Shown: piece by piece, positions 1 through 7,838 of the stretch
Layout of the letters: every line of letters starts with the position of its first letter
Numbering within the stretch: the stretch's first letter is position 1
Source of the DNA: Brevibacterium sediminis
GTDB taxonomy: Bacteria; Actinomycetota; Actinomycetes; Actinomycetales; Brevibacteriaceae
Length of the DNA stretch: 64,000 nt
Direction: 5' to 3'
NCBI RefSeq assembly: GCF_013623905.1
Contig: NZ_JABKDD010000005.1
Coordinates: 62,001 to 126,000, forward strand
Notes under the pieces: model-generated
Told to the model about the DNA's origin: nothing
Seen by the model: the letters and a program-made list of their open reading frames with translations, nothing else
Databases searched by the model: none
Translations under genes and position numbers: made by a program

Positions 1-1
1 G

Positions 2-250
2 GTTGCGCAGCTGCTCACCCAGATCGCCGAGGTGGCCGCCACCGGATTCTCGCTCGTCATCGATGAGCTCGAGGTCGGGCTGACCGCAGTGTCCGCTCCC
101 GTGCGCAATGCTCACGGAGACGTCATCGCGTCGATCTCGGCCTCGGGACCGAGCTTCCGCTTCACCGAGGACAAGGTCGCCTCGGCGAAAGACCTGCTCA
201 CTTCGGCCGCCGCCGACATCTCAGCCCGCCTCGGGTGGCGCGAACACTGA
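2..250 (+). CDS. IclR-family transcriptional regulator, C-terminal end (partial)
   Basis: Only the last 82 codons are present and the start lies upstream of the window. The visible part has the closing pattern of an IclR effector-binding domain: a strand ending in VRNAHGDVIASISASGPS, then a helix with a regularly spaced leucine/alanine face (AKDLLTSAAADISARLG). IclR proteins are dimeric DNA-binding repressors or activators that sense small metabolites. The ligand and targets cannot be told from this fragment. A palindrome at 2175-2201, ahead of the flavoprotein operon, is one possible target. The family call is fairly secure from the terminal pattern; the function is open. Confidence 0.72.
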   Translation, partial: VAQLLTQIAEVAATGFSLVIDELEVGLTAVSAPVRNAHGDVIASISASGPSFRFTEDKVASAKDLLTSAAADISARLGWREH

Positions 251-375
251 ACCACGCCAAATCGGTACCCCACGAAATCGGCACCTGCGAAGCCGACACC
301 CGCCGAAATCGGCACGGACACGCCGACGTCGGCCCCGCCTCGGCGATGGTGTGATCATCCTCGGTGGGGAGGTGG

Positions 376-969
376 TCAGTCGAGGATGTACGTGGTGCCG
401 CTGTCGATGCTCTCGACGGCGCGGCGGTAGAGATTGCCCACCGCCTCATCGGAGGCCGGCGGGAACCCGGGGAAGAAGTCGTGGAAATGCGTGGCCGATT
501 CCAGAACGGTCGGGCTGGCGACGTTGATGCGGATGCCGCGCGGCATCTCACCGGCGGCGGCCATGACGAATGATTCGATGGCTCCACTGGCCATCGCGGC
601 CGCCGATCCGGTGGGGATCGCGGCGCGGGCCGTCACCCCGGTCGTCAGGGTGATCGAACCGCCGTCCCTGACATGGGGCAGGCCGATGCGCACCAGATCC
701 AGCTGGGCGAGCGTCTTGCCGTAGAACCCCGACTCGAAGTCCTCCCGGGTCAGTTCCGTGACGGGTTTGAACGGGACGTGTCCGGCCGTGCACACGATGG
801 CATCGACCTCACCGACCTCGTTCAGCAGCGCCTCGATCGTCGCCGGATCGTCGAGATCGACCGCCGGATCCGTGCTCCGACCGACCTGAATGACTTCGTG
901 CTTGCCTTCGAGCGCTCGGACGGCCGCGGTTCCGACGTGTCCCTTGGCTCCGATGATGAGTACCTTCAT
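376..969 (-). CDS. Short-chain dehydrogenase/reductase (SDR) family protein
   Basis: This is a 197-residue Rossmann protein. The dinucleotide-binding turn GAKGHVG is at residues 7-13, and a conserved CTAG-type turn (VCTAGHVPF) follows strand 4. It is shorter than classical SDRs (about 250 residues). The usual YxxxK catalytic pair is not visible: the region reads GSAAAMASGAIESF, as in a short SDR subgroup with an altered active site. The ATG at 969 follows a GGGAGA-like ribosome site. It is divergent from the LysR gene at 1189, a classic regulator-target layout, so LysR probably controls it. The substrate is unknown; oxidoreductase activity is inferred from the fold only. Confidence 0.82.
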   Translation of the reverse strand: MKVLIIGAKGHVGTAAVRALEGKHEVIQVGRSTDPAVDLDDPATIEALLNEVGEVDAIVCTAGHVPFKPVTELTREDFESGFYGKTLAQLDLVRIGLPHVRDGGSITLTTGVTARAAIPTGSAAAMASGAIESFVMAAAGEMPRGIRINVASPTVLESATHFHDFFPGFPPASDEAVGNLYRRAVESIDSGTTYILD

Positions 970-1188
970 GGTGTCTCCCTCGTCTCGCTGGTGTGGTGGT
1001 CTGCAGCGAGCCTAAGCACGTTCGGAGGCGAAGAGAAATACTTCTGTGCGGATATTCATGTCTGAGACGCATGAAAAGGCTGTCGCTCCGCCAGAACGGC
1101 TGGTCCCCCTGGGTGCCTCGGTCTTCCCAAGGACTCCGCCTCTCCGCGCGGCCTGGAGAATCCAGATCGGTCGCTATACGCTGAGCGC

Positions 1189-2067
1189 ATGAGTGTTGAG
1201 CTGCGTCATCTCCGCGCCCTGGTCGCCATCGACCAGACCGCGTCGTTCACGGTCGCCGCCGCGCTGCTCGGCACGACTCAGCCGACTCTGTCGCGGACGA
1301 TTTCGCAGCTGGAGGAGCTTGTGGGGACGACGCTGGTCGAGCGGACCACCCGCAGCGTCGTGCTCACCGAGCGGGGAATGGAGTTCGCTGTCGAGGCCGC
1401 GTCCCTCGTCGGCCGGCTCGACCGGCTGCTGGAGCGCTTCGGCGACGATCGCGAACCCCTCCGGCTCGGATGGGCATGGGCGGGACTGGGCAAGCACACG
1501 CACGGGCTCATCAGGGAATGGCAGGCCACCTCGCAGACACCGATCGATGCGAGTCGGCCCGACGATCTGGACGCTGCTCTGGCCACGGCCGATATCGACA
1601 TCGCCATCGTGAAACGAGCCGTCGGTGAACCGCAGGCGCCCGAGGGACGGGAGTGCCGGCCGCTGTTCCGCGAGTCCCTCGTCGCCGCCGTCTCCGTGTC
1701 CAACCCGCTCGCGGCCACTCCTCAGCTGAGCCTCGAACAGATCGCCCACAGCACGGTGGCTCTGTGCTCCGTCTCGCCGACGGCGAGTCTGCGACTCTGG
1801 GACGACCGCCCTGTCGCGCCTCGTCCGCTGATGGCGGGCAATACAGACGAATGGCTGGTCAACGTCGTCCTCGACAAGGCTGTCGGAGTCACCTCGGCGG
1901 CGACCTCATTCACCCACTCCCACCCCGAGGTGGTCTATCGCGAGATCGTCGATTCGCCCGAGGTCGACGTCACGATCGAGTGGAACACCCGCGGCGCCCA
2001 CTCGGCCTGTCCCCGATTCGCCGAGTTCGCTCAGCGGTATTTCCGAGAGCTTACCGCTCAGCCCTGA
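1189..2067 (+). CDS. LysR-family transcriptional regulator
   Basis: The protein has 292 residues, the usual LysR length. A winged helix-turn-helix occupies about residues 1-60, with the typical stretch LGTTQPTLSRTISQLEELVGTTLVERT. A periplasmic-binding-protein-like effector domain fills the rest. The gene is divergent from the SDR at 376-969, and the 219-bp gap between them should hold both promoters and the LysR site. By the usual family logic it activates or represses the SDR gene and itself. The inducer cannot be read from the sequence. Confidence 0.9.
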   Translation: MSVELRHLRALVAIDQTASFTVAAALLGTTQPTLSRTISQLEELVGTTLVERTTRSVVLTERGMEFAVEAASLVGRLDRLLERFGDDREPLRLGWAWAGLGKHTHGLIREWQATSQTPIDASRPDDLDAALATADIDIAIVKRAVGEPQAPEGRECRPLFRESLVAAVSVSNPLAATPQLSLEQIAHSTVALCSVSPTASLRLWDDRPVAPRPLMAGNTDEWLVNVVLDKAVGVTSAATSFTHSHPEVVYREIVDSPEVDVTIEWNTRGAHSACPRFAEFAQRYFRELTAQP

Positions 2068-2174
2068 CGCTGTCGTTCGACGCGATCTTCCGACCGCGCA
2101 ATGACCGCGCAAGCGACCTCTTGACACTCCCGCCTCGGCGGAGGACGATCATCGTACGCAGTTCCACATAGCGC

Positions 2175-2201
2175 GCATCGTTGCATAATTCGCAACGATG
2201 C
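2175..2201. promoter_or_regulatory. Inverted repeat, likely operator for the flavoprotein-ETF operon
   Basis: Two perfect 10-bp arms, GCATCGTTGC and GCAACGATGC, flank a 7-bp AT-rich spacer, 39 bp before the proposed ATG at 2240. The size and position suit a dimeric GntR- or IclR-type repressor. The right arm contains an in-frame ATG (2198) that would otherwise extend the gene upstream, which supports the later start. Confidence 0.6.
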
Positions 2202-2239
2202 TGGTGAAGGCGAAGATGCCTTCAGAGAGGAGCCTGCTC

Positions 2240-4753
2240 ATGGCTTCCGTCCCCGCCCAGGCCAGCGTCGTCGTTGTCGGCGCCGGCATCGTCGGCAACA
2301 GCCTCGTCCACCATCTCGCCGAGCTCGGCTGGACCGATATCGTCCAGATCGACAAGGGCCCGCTGCCGAATCCGGGCGGCTCGACCGGGCACGCCTCGAA
2401 CTTCATCTTCCCCGTCGACCACTCGCGTGAGATCACCGACCTCACCCTCGACAGCATGCGCCAGTACAAGGAACTCGGGGTCTTCACCGAGTCCGGCGGC
2501 TTCGAGGTCGCCCGTACCGAAGAGCGCATGGAGGAGCTGCGGCGGCGCATGGCCTCGGCACGCGCATGGGGCATCGAATCTTCCCTCGTCACCCCCGCCG
2601 AGGTCGCCGAGAAGGTGCCGTTCGTCGATCCCGAGGCCATCCTCGGTGCCTTCTGGACCCCGACGGTCGGAGTCGTCGATTCGGTCCGTGCGGGCACGAT
2701 GATGCGCGAATCCGCGGAAGCGAAAGGGGCGCTTACGGTCTCGCCCAACACCGAAGTGACCGGCATCGATGTCAGGGACGGGCAGATCGCAGCCGTGTAC
2801 ACGACGAAGGGCGAGGTCGCGACGAACCGCATCCTCATCGCCTGCGGTGTCTGGTCCCCGCGGATCGCCGCCATGGCCGGTGCGGCCATCCCACTGACTC
2901 CGGCGGTCCACCAGATGATCAGCGTCGGGCCCGTCCCGCAGCTGGCCGAACGTCCCGGCGAGATCTCGTTTCCGATCGTGCGGGACATGGACACCTTCTG
3001 CTACGAACGTCAGCACGGCTCCGACATGGAGATCGGCTCCTACGCCCACCGGCCGATCCTCCACGACCCCGATGAGATCCCCTCGATCGAGGCGGCGAAG
3101 CTCTCCCCGACGGAGATGCCGTTCACCGAGGATGACTTCGACCCGCAGCTCGAACAGGCCGTCGAACTCATGCCCGAGGTGCTGTCGAATCCGGACGTCG
3201 AGATCCGCTATGCCATCAACGGACTGCTCTCCCTGACTCCGGACGGGGCGCCCATCCTCGGCGAATCACCCCAGGTGAAGGGCTTGTGGTCGGCGGCGGC
3301 CGTGTGGGTGAAGGAAGGTCCTGGCGTCGGGCGGGCGGTGGCCGAGTGGATGACGCACGGACTGCCGGAGATCGACGTGCAGGGTGCCGACATCGCTCGA
3401 TTCCACTCCCATCAGCGCACCCGCGAACACGTGCGCGCCCGCACCTCGGAGGCATTCAACAAGACCTATGGCATCGTCCACCCCGGCGAGCAGTGGGCCA
3501 GCGACCGTGACGTCCGCCGATCCCCGATGTGGCATCGCGAGGCCGATCTCGGGGCCGTGTTCTTCGAAGCCGGCGGGTGGGAGCGGCCGCAGTGGTATCA
3601 GTCGAATGCCGGTCTGCTCGAGGAGTTCGGTGACGCGGTCATGGACCGCAGCGCCGAATGGGATTCCCGCTGGTGGTCACCGATCATCAACGCCGAACAC
3701 CTCGCCATGAGGCAGCGTGCCGGGCTCGTCGACCTCTCGAGCTTCGTCATCTTCGACATCTTCGGTCCGGCTGCTCTCGACGCCGTCCAGCACATTGCCC
3801 TGGCTCAGATGGATGTCGCCATTGGCCGGGTCGTCTACACCCCGATCCTCGATGAGAACGGCGGGTTCCGTTCCGACCTGACGATCATGCGACTGGCGCA
3901 CGACCGGTTCCGCGTCGTCACGGGCGCCGCCCACGGAATGGTCGATCTGAAATGGTTCGCCGACCGACTGCCGGATACGGGGGCTCAGATCGCCGATCTC
4001 ACGAGTTCGTGGACGACGATCGGCTTGTGGGGACCGCGAGCCCGCGACATCCTCGGCGGTCTCACCAGCTCCGATGTCTCCCATGAGGCGTTCAAGTTCG
4101 GCACCGCCCGGACGATTGAGATCGGTTCGCTCGAGGTGCTCGCCTCCCGCATCTCCTATGTCGGTGACCTCGGTTGGGAGCTCTATGTACCGATGGAATC
4201 GGGGCTGAAGCTCTGGGATGCGCTCATGGACACAGGCCACGCGCACGGACTGCTCCCCGTCGGACTCGGCGTCTACGGCACCACGGGCCGGATCGAGAAG
4301 GGCTACCGCGCATTCGGGACTGAGCTCGATTCCGAACGCAGCGTCGTCGAGGTCGGGATGAGCCGACCGAAGGTGAAGTCCCAGGACTTCGTCGGCAGGG
4401 CCGCGCATCTGCGCCACCGCGAGGAGGACCCGAAGACGGTGCTGTGCTCGCTCACCGTCGACGATCACACGAGTGCCGGCGGGGAGAAGCGGTACATGCT
4501 CGGCGGGGAACCCATCGTCTCCGCGGACGGCGATCCGCTGATCGACGGGCACGGTCGCCACTCTTATGTCACCTCGGCGGGATCGGCTCCCAGCCTGGGC
4601 AAACACGTGCTCATGGCGTTCCTCCCACCCGCCGAGGCGGTGCTGGGCAACCGTCTGCAGGTCGTGTACATGGAGGAGTTCTATCCGGTGACGGTGGCAT
4701 CGGTCGATTCGACGCCGCTGTTCGACCCTGACAACGAGTGCATCCGGAGGTAG
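2240..4753 (+). CDS. Dimethylglycine/sarcosine dehydrogenase-like FAD and folate enzyme
   Basis: This is an 837-residue two-part enzyme. Residues 1 to about 390 are a DAO-type FAD domain with GAGIVG at 14-19 and a GGSTGHASNF motif. His51 in that motif matches the histidine that carries covalent FAD in dimethylglycine and sarcosine oxidases/dehydrogenases. The second half is a GcvT-like folate domain (FAO_M, GCV_T, GCV_T_C) that normally captures the methyl group as methylene-tetrahydrofolate. The ATG at 2240 has GAGAGGAG just upstream; an earlier ATG at 2198 lies in the operator. The stop is 2 bp before etfB, and the etfB ribosome site GGAGG lies inside this gene. The ETF neighbour favours a dehydrogenase over an oxidase. 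The exact substrate (dimethylglycine, sarcosine or other N-methyl compound) is not certain. Confidence 0.88.
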   Translation: MASVPAQASVVVVGAGIVGNSLVHHLAELGWTDIVQIDKGPLPNPGGSTGHASNFIFPVDHSREITDLTLDSMRQYKELGVFTESGGFEVARTEERMEELRRRMASARAWGIESSLVTPAEVAEKVPFVDPEAILGAFWTPTVGVVDSVRAGTMMRESAEAKGALTVSPNTEVTGIDVRDGQIAAVYTTKGEVATNRILIACGVWSPRIAAMAGAAIPLTPAVHQMISVGPVPQLAERPGEISFPIVRDMDTFCYERQHGSDMEIGSYAHRPILHDPDEIPSIEAAKLSPTEMPFTEDDFDPQLEQAVELMPEVLSNPDVEIRYAINGLLSLTPDGAPILGESPQVKGLWSAAAVWVKEGPGVGRAVAEWMTHGLPEIDVQGADIARFHSHQRTREHVRARTSEAFNKTYGIVHPGEQWASDRDVRRSPMWHREADLGAVFFEAGGWERPQWYQSNAGLLEEFGDAVMDRSAEWDSRWWSPIINAEHLAMRQRAGLVDLSSFVIFDIFGPAALDAVQHIALAQMDVAIGRVVYTPILDENGGFRSDLTIMRLAHDRFRVVTGAAHGMVDLKWFADRLPDTGAQIADLTSSWTTIGLWGPRARDILGGLTSSDVSHEAFKFGTARTIEIGSLEVLASRISYVGDLGWELYVPMESGLKLWDALMDTGHAHGLLPVGLGVYGTTGRIEKGYRAFGTELDSERSVVEVGMSRPKVKSQDFVGRAAHLRHREEDPKTVLCSLTVDDHTSAGGEKRYMLGGEPIVSADGDPLIDGHGRHSYVTSAGSAPSLGKHVLMAFLPPAEAVLGNRLQVVYMEEFYPVTVASVDSTPLFDPDNECIRR

Positions 4754-4755
4754 CC

Positions 4756-5559
4756 GTGAACATTCTCGTCTGCATCAAACGTGTCCCCGATATCGCCGGT
4801 TCCGTCACCCTTGATGCCACCGGCACCGGGATCGACGAATCCGGTCTCGGCCACACCATGTCCTCACACGAGGAGTGCGCTGTCGAGCTCGCGATCCAGA
4901 CCGCGGCCCAGGCCGGTGGGACCGTCACCGTGCTCACTCTCGGTCCCGCCGAGGCGGTCGAGCAGCTGCGTGCGGCCGTGGCGGTGGGAGCGAACGACGG
5001 CATCCTCGTCGAGGCGGCCGACCCGTCCGTGTTCGCCCCCGAGGATATTGCGCAGGTCATCGGTGATGTCATCCGTGATCGCGCCGAGGCGGGGCAGACC
5101 TTCGATCTCGTCCTCACCGGTGACGATGCCGCCGACACCGGCGATTTCCAGGTCGGGATCCGCCTGGCTTACGACCTCGGGTACCCGGTGCTCACGAATA
5201 TCCAGACGATCAGTGTCGGCGGGGCGGCTGGAGGCGGCGGCGAGCGCGGCTCCGGGCGCATCGAGGCGCGCGGGATCGGACCGGTGGGAACGGAGATCTT
5301 CTCCCTCGATCTGCCCGCGGTCGTGGCCGTCCATGAGGGCGGGGTCGATCCGCGCTATCCCTCGATCACCGGGCGGATGAAGGCGAAGAAGGCCCAGGTC
5401 GTCGAATACGACGCGCCCGTTCCGGGGATGGGCAGCCCCCGGCTCCGGCTCGAACTGCCTGAGGTGAAGGCGAGTTCGGTGACCATCCTCGGCGAGGGCC
5501 CCGAAGCGGCTCCCGCCCTGGTCGATGTGCTCGAGGAGATCGGAGTGATCCGACCATGA
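4756..5559 (+). CDS. etfB: Electron transfer flavoprotein, beta subunit
   Basis: The protein has 267 residues and the EtfB/FixA pattern: an N-terminal VNILVCIKRVPD, then TGDDAADTGDFQVGIRLAYDLGYPVLTN, and the mid-protein VHEGGVDPRYPSITGRMKAKK. EtfB binds AMP and, with EtfA, carries electrons from acyl-CoA or N-methyl dehydrogenases to ETF-quinone oxidoreductase. The start is GTG 4756, with GGAGG at 4746-4750 inside the end of the preceding gene. The stop overlaps the etfA start (ATGA), so the two subunits are translationally coupled. It probably serves the flavoprotein just upstream. Confidence 0.95.
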   Translation: MNILVCIKRVPDIAGSVTLDATGTGIDESGLGHTMSSHEECAVELAIQTAAQAGGTVTVLTLGPAEAVEQLRAAVAVGANDGILVEAADPSVFAPEDIAQVIGDVIRDRAEAGQTFDLVLTGDDAADTGDFQVGIRLAYDLGYPVLTNIQTISVGGAAGGGGERGSGRIEARGIGPVGTEIFSLDLPAVVAVHEGGVDPRYPSITGRMKAKKAQVVEYDAPVPGMGSPRLRLELPEVKASSVTILGEGPEAAPALVDVLEEIGVIRP

Positions 5560-6560
5560 CTATGGTTTTCGTCGAAACGGACCCGGCAGGCGAGGTGACA
5601 CTCACCTCCGCCGAAGCCATCACCTTCGCCCGCAAAAACCCCCAATTACTACCTGACGGGGGCGCAGCAACCTCGCGCGAGGTATCTGGGCCGCCGTCAG
5701 GTAGCACGGAGGGGGTGGTGATCGGCCCGCTCAGTGATGCTGCGGTTGAGTCGCTGGGGCGGCTCGGGGTCGGTGTCATCCATCATCTCGACCATCCGGA
5801 TCTCGCGGAGTATTCTGCGGCGGCCTGGGCGCAGGCGATCGTCGACGTCGCTCCGGAGTCCGGCACACTGTTGGCCTCGGGCACCCCGCGCGGTATGGAG
5901 CTCATGGCCCACGCCGCGGTCCGCACCGGCGCCCGCATGGCTGCCAATGTCATCGCCGCCGACGCAGAGGGCCTGCTCCGTCAGGTCCACGGCGGCACCG
6001 CCTTCGAACGCCTCCGCCTCGACGGGGATCTGCAGGTGCTCACGATCGCCGGCCACGCCTGCACTCCCGAAGAGACGACCCCAATCACCCCGGAGGTCTA
6101 CGCCTATGACCTCACCGTCGCCGAGGCGGACCTGACCACCCGTGTCCAGCGCACCGAGGTCGAGGCCGCCGATGATGCGTCCGGACTGACCTCGGCCAGG
6201 GCCGTGGTCGGGGCCGGTCGCGGAGTCGGTTCGGAGAACGGATTCGCCGAAGTCCTCGAACTCGTCGACCACCTCGGCGGTGCCCTGGGCGTCTCCCGTG
6301 TGGTCACGGGCCTCGGCTGGCGCCCACACGCCGAACAGGTCGGCCAGACCGGCAGCCGCATCTCCCCCGACGTCTACATCGCCTGCGGGATCTCGGGAGC
6401 AATCCAGCACATGGCCGGAATCGAGGGGGCGAAGACGCTCGTGGCCATCAACACCGATGAAGAATCGACGATGGTCCAGCGGGCGGACTATGCGATCATC
6501 GGCGACCTCCACGAGGTGGTCGGAGCCGTCAACGAGGAGATCGTCCGCCGTCGCGGCTGA
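5556..6560 (+). CDS. etfA: Electron transfer flavoprotein, alpha subunit, with in-frame palindromic insert
   Basis: The protein has 334 residues. The C-terminal FAD domain is canonical: PHAEQVGQTGSRISPDVYIA, then CGISGAIQHMAG and a late INTDEESTMVQRADYAIIGD stretch. The start ATG overlaps the etfB stop. The N-terminal domain is unusual. After the first helix (ITFAR, to residue 26) about 25 extra residues precede the next strand (GVVIGP, 53-58). Residues 32-50 are encoded by a 56-bp palindrome (5649-5704) that also occurs between genes at 7685-7740. The insert keeps the frame and falls in a helix-to-strand loop, so the protein may still fold and work. Function as the FAD subunit of ETF is secure; tolerance of the insert is inferred. 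Confidence 0.94.
   Translation: MTMVFVETDPAGEVTLTSAEAITFARKNPQLLPDGGAATSREVSGPPSGSTEGVVIGPLSDAAVESLGRLGVGVIHHLDHPDLAEYSAAAWAQAIVDVAPESGTLLASGTPRGMELMAHAAVRTGARMAANVIAADAEGLLRQVHGGTAFERLRLDGDLQVLTIAGHACTPEETTPITPEVYAYDLTVAEADLTTRVQRTEVEAADDASGLTSARAVVGAGRGVGSENGFAEVLELVDHLGGALGVSRVVTGLGWRPHAEQVGQTGSRISPDVYIACGISGAIQHMAGIEGAKTLVAINTDEESTMVQRADYAIIGDLHEVVGAVNEEIVRRRG
5649..5704. repeat. Palindromic repeat family A, copy 1 (inside etfA)
   Basis: A 56-bp imperfect palindrome begins CTACCTGACGG and ends CCGTCAGGTAG. It matches the copy at 7685-7740 at 48 of 56 positions. Two of the differences are paired substitutions that preserve base pairing (positions 6/51 and 26/31 of the element); other changes have left four mismatched pairs in this copy. 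The similarity extends 5 bases further to the left (AATTA here, AATTG in the other copy). Confidence 0.9.
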
Positions 6561-6651
6561 GCGCAGTTCGGCCCGGGCTCCGCCAAGGCCGCTCCGGACA
6601 GTACCAATGCACTGAGAATTTCCGTTGGCGCTGGGCACCTGATTAACTATG

Positions 6652-6663
6652 GAACGATCGTTC
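6652..6663. promoter_or_regulatory. Perfect 12-bp palindrome, candidate operator
   Basis: GAACGATCGTTC lies 35 bp before the thioesterase start. A short GC-centred perfect palindrome of this kind suits a TetR-type repressor. No regulator gene lies next to it, so the partner is unknown. Confidence 0.4.
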
Positions 6664-6697
6664 AGACCTCGTTCCCAATCAGCTCCTGGAGGCAGTC

Positions 6698-7093
6698 ATG
6701 GCCACTTTCGAACTCTCACCCGAAGTGCGCTGGTCGGATCAGGACCTGCTCGGCCACGTCAACAACGCACGGATGATCACCCTCATCGAGGAATGCCGCG
6801 TGCGCTGGATGCACGAGATCCGGGCCGGACACATCACCGGCGGCGGACTGCTCGTCGCCCGCCAGACCATCGACTACCTCGTGCCCGTCATGTACGGCCC
6901 CGAACTGAAGATGACGGTGACGGTGAAGAAGCTCGGCAACTCCTCGTTCACCGTCAACACCCGCGGTGACCAGGACGGACGTCAGGTCTTCGACCACGAC
7001 TGTGTGCTCGTCCACATCGATCGGGACTCGCAGAAGCCCACTCCGCTGACGCCCGAACTGCGCGCAGTCTTCGAACCCTACCTGCAGGACTGA
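6698..7093 (+). CDS. Acyl-CoA thioesterase, 4HBT hotdog family
   Basis: This is a 131-residue single hotdog-fold protein. The family signature is near the N-terminus, WSDQDLLGHVNNARMITLIEECR at about residues 10-33, with the catalytic-type aspartate in DQD and the HVNN turn. The central helix and the strands around residues 50-90 (ARQTIDYLVPVMYG) follow the 4-hydroxybenzoyl-CoA/YbgC pattern. It should hydrolyse a small or medium acyl-CoA in the cytoplasm. The ATG is preceded by GGAGG. It stands alone downstream of the ETF operon, behind its own palindromic site. The acyl substrate is unknown. Confidence 0.87.
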   Translation: MATFELSPEVRWSDQDLLGHVNNARMITLIEECRVRWMHEIRAGHITGGGLLVARQTIDYLVPVMYGPELKMTVTVKKLGNSSFTVNTRGDQDGRQVFDHDCVLVHIDRDSQKPTPLTPELRAVFEPYLQD

Positions 7094-7273
7094 GGCCCGA
7101 CGATTGGCGTAGGTGGGAGAAACAGTCACGCGAATCCGCTCCGGGCGTGACCATTCAGCCCACCCAGTATGAGCCTATCGCTCGCCCGACAGCAGCGAGC
7201 ACCTCCCGGGGGACGCGCGATTATGGCCGATTCGTTCAAGCCGGCACCGCACCCGTCCGCATAGTCTGAAGTC

Positions 7274-7681
7274 ATGAAACTCGACGCGATCTCGATCATC
7301 ACCGCAGACATGCCCGCCGCCATCACCTTCTACTCCGCTCTCGGTCTCGAACTCGCCGACGGCGGCCCGGACGCCCCACACACCGAGTTCTCCTCCGGAT
7401 CCCTGCGGATCCTCCTCGACACCGAGGCGGTCGTCCTCGGCATCGATCCCGAATGGACCCGCCCGACCGGCGGAAACAAGATGTCCTTAGCTTTCGACTG
7501 CTCCACCGCCGAGGCGGTCGATGCGACATTCGCCAAGCTCACCGGGCGCGGCGACGGGGGAAGCGATCCCGTGGCAGAAATCGTCCACGAACCCTGGGAC
7601 GCGTTCTGGGGACAGCGCTACGCTGTGGTCTCCGACCCCGACGGCAACACGGTCGACCTCTTCGCCGCCCTCAACTCCTAA
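7274..7681 (+). CDS. VOC (glyoxalase/bleomycin-resistance fold) family protein
   Basis: The 135 residues form two beta-alpha-beta-beta-beta units. The first begins MKLDAISIITADMPAAITFYSALGLEL; the second ends WGQRYAVVSDPDGNTVDLFAAL, the usual closing motif. VOC proteins are small metal-dependent enzymes or binding proteins, and neither substrate nor metal can be assigned. There is no clear ribosome site and the ATG at 7274 is the only sensible start. The stop codon abuts palindromic repeat copy 2 (7685-7740), which probably ends transcription from both sides of this convergent junction. Confidence 0.87.
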   Translation: MKLDAISIITADMPAAITFYSALGLELADGGPDAPHTEFSSGSLRILLDTEAVVLGIDPEWTRPTGGNKMSLAFDCSTAEAVDATFAKLTGRGDGGSDPVAEIVHEPWDAFWGQRYAVVSDPDGNTVDLFAALNS

Positions 7682-7684
7682 TTG

Positions 7685-7740
7685 CTACCCGACGGCGGCT
7701 CAGCAACCTGGCGCCAGGTTGCTGGGCCGCCGTCGGGTAG
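7685..7740. repeat. Palindromic repeat family A, copy 2 (between convergent genes)
   Basis: A near-perfect 56-bp inverted repeat runs from CTACCCGACGG to CCGTCGGGTAG, with a single G:T pair in the stem. It starts 4 bp after the VOC stop and faces the end of the AraC gene. A hairpin this strong could act as a bidirectional terminator although no T-run follows. The related copy inside etfA shows that the element is mobile or duplicated. Confidence 0.9.
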
Positions 7741-7784
7741 TTCTGGGCGGGGACGAACCTACGGAACGAGCGCCACGAGCGCCC

Positions 7785-7838
7785 TCACCCGATGAGCACT
7801 CGCTCATCCCGCTACCCGATGAGCGAGCGCTCGTCCCG
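7785..7838 (-). repeat. 27-bp tandem duplication at the 3' end of the AraC gene
   Basis: Units 7812-7838 and 7785-7811 each encode RDER(S/V)LIG followed by a stop codon. The first unit is the real end of the gene; the second lies just past it in the same frame. The duplication copied the end of the gene together with its stop. Confidence 0.75.
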
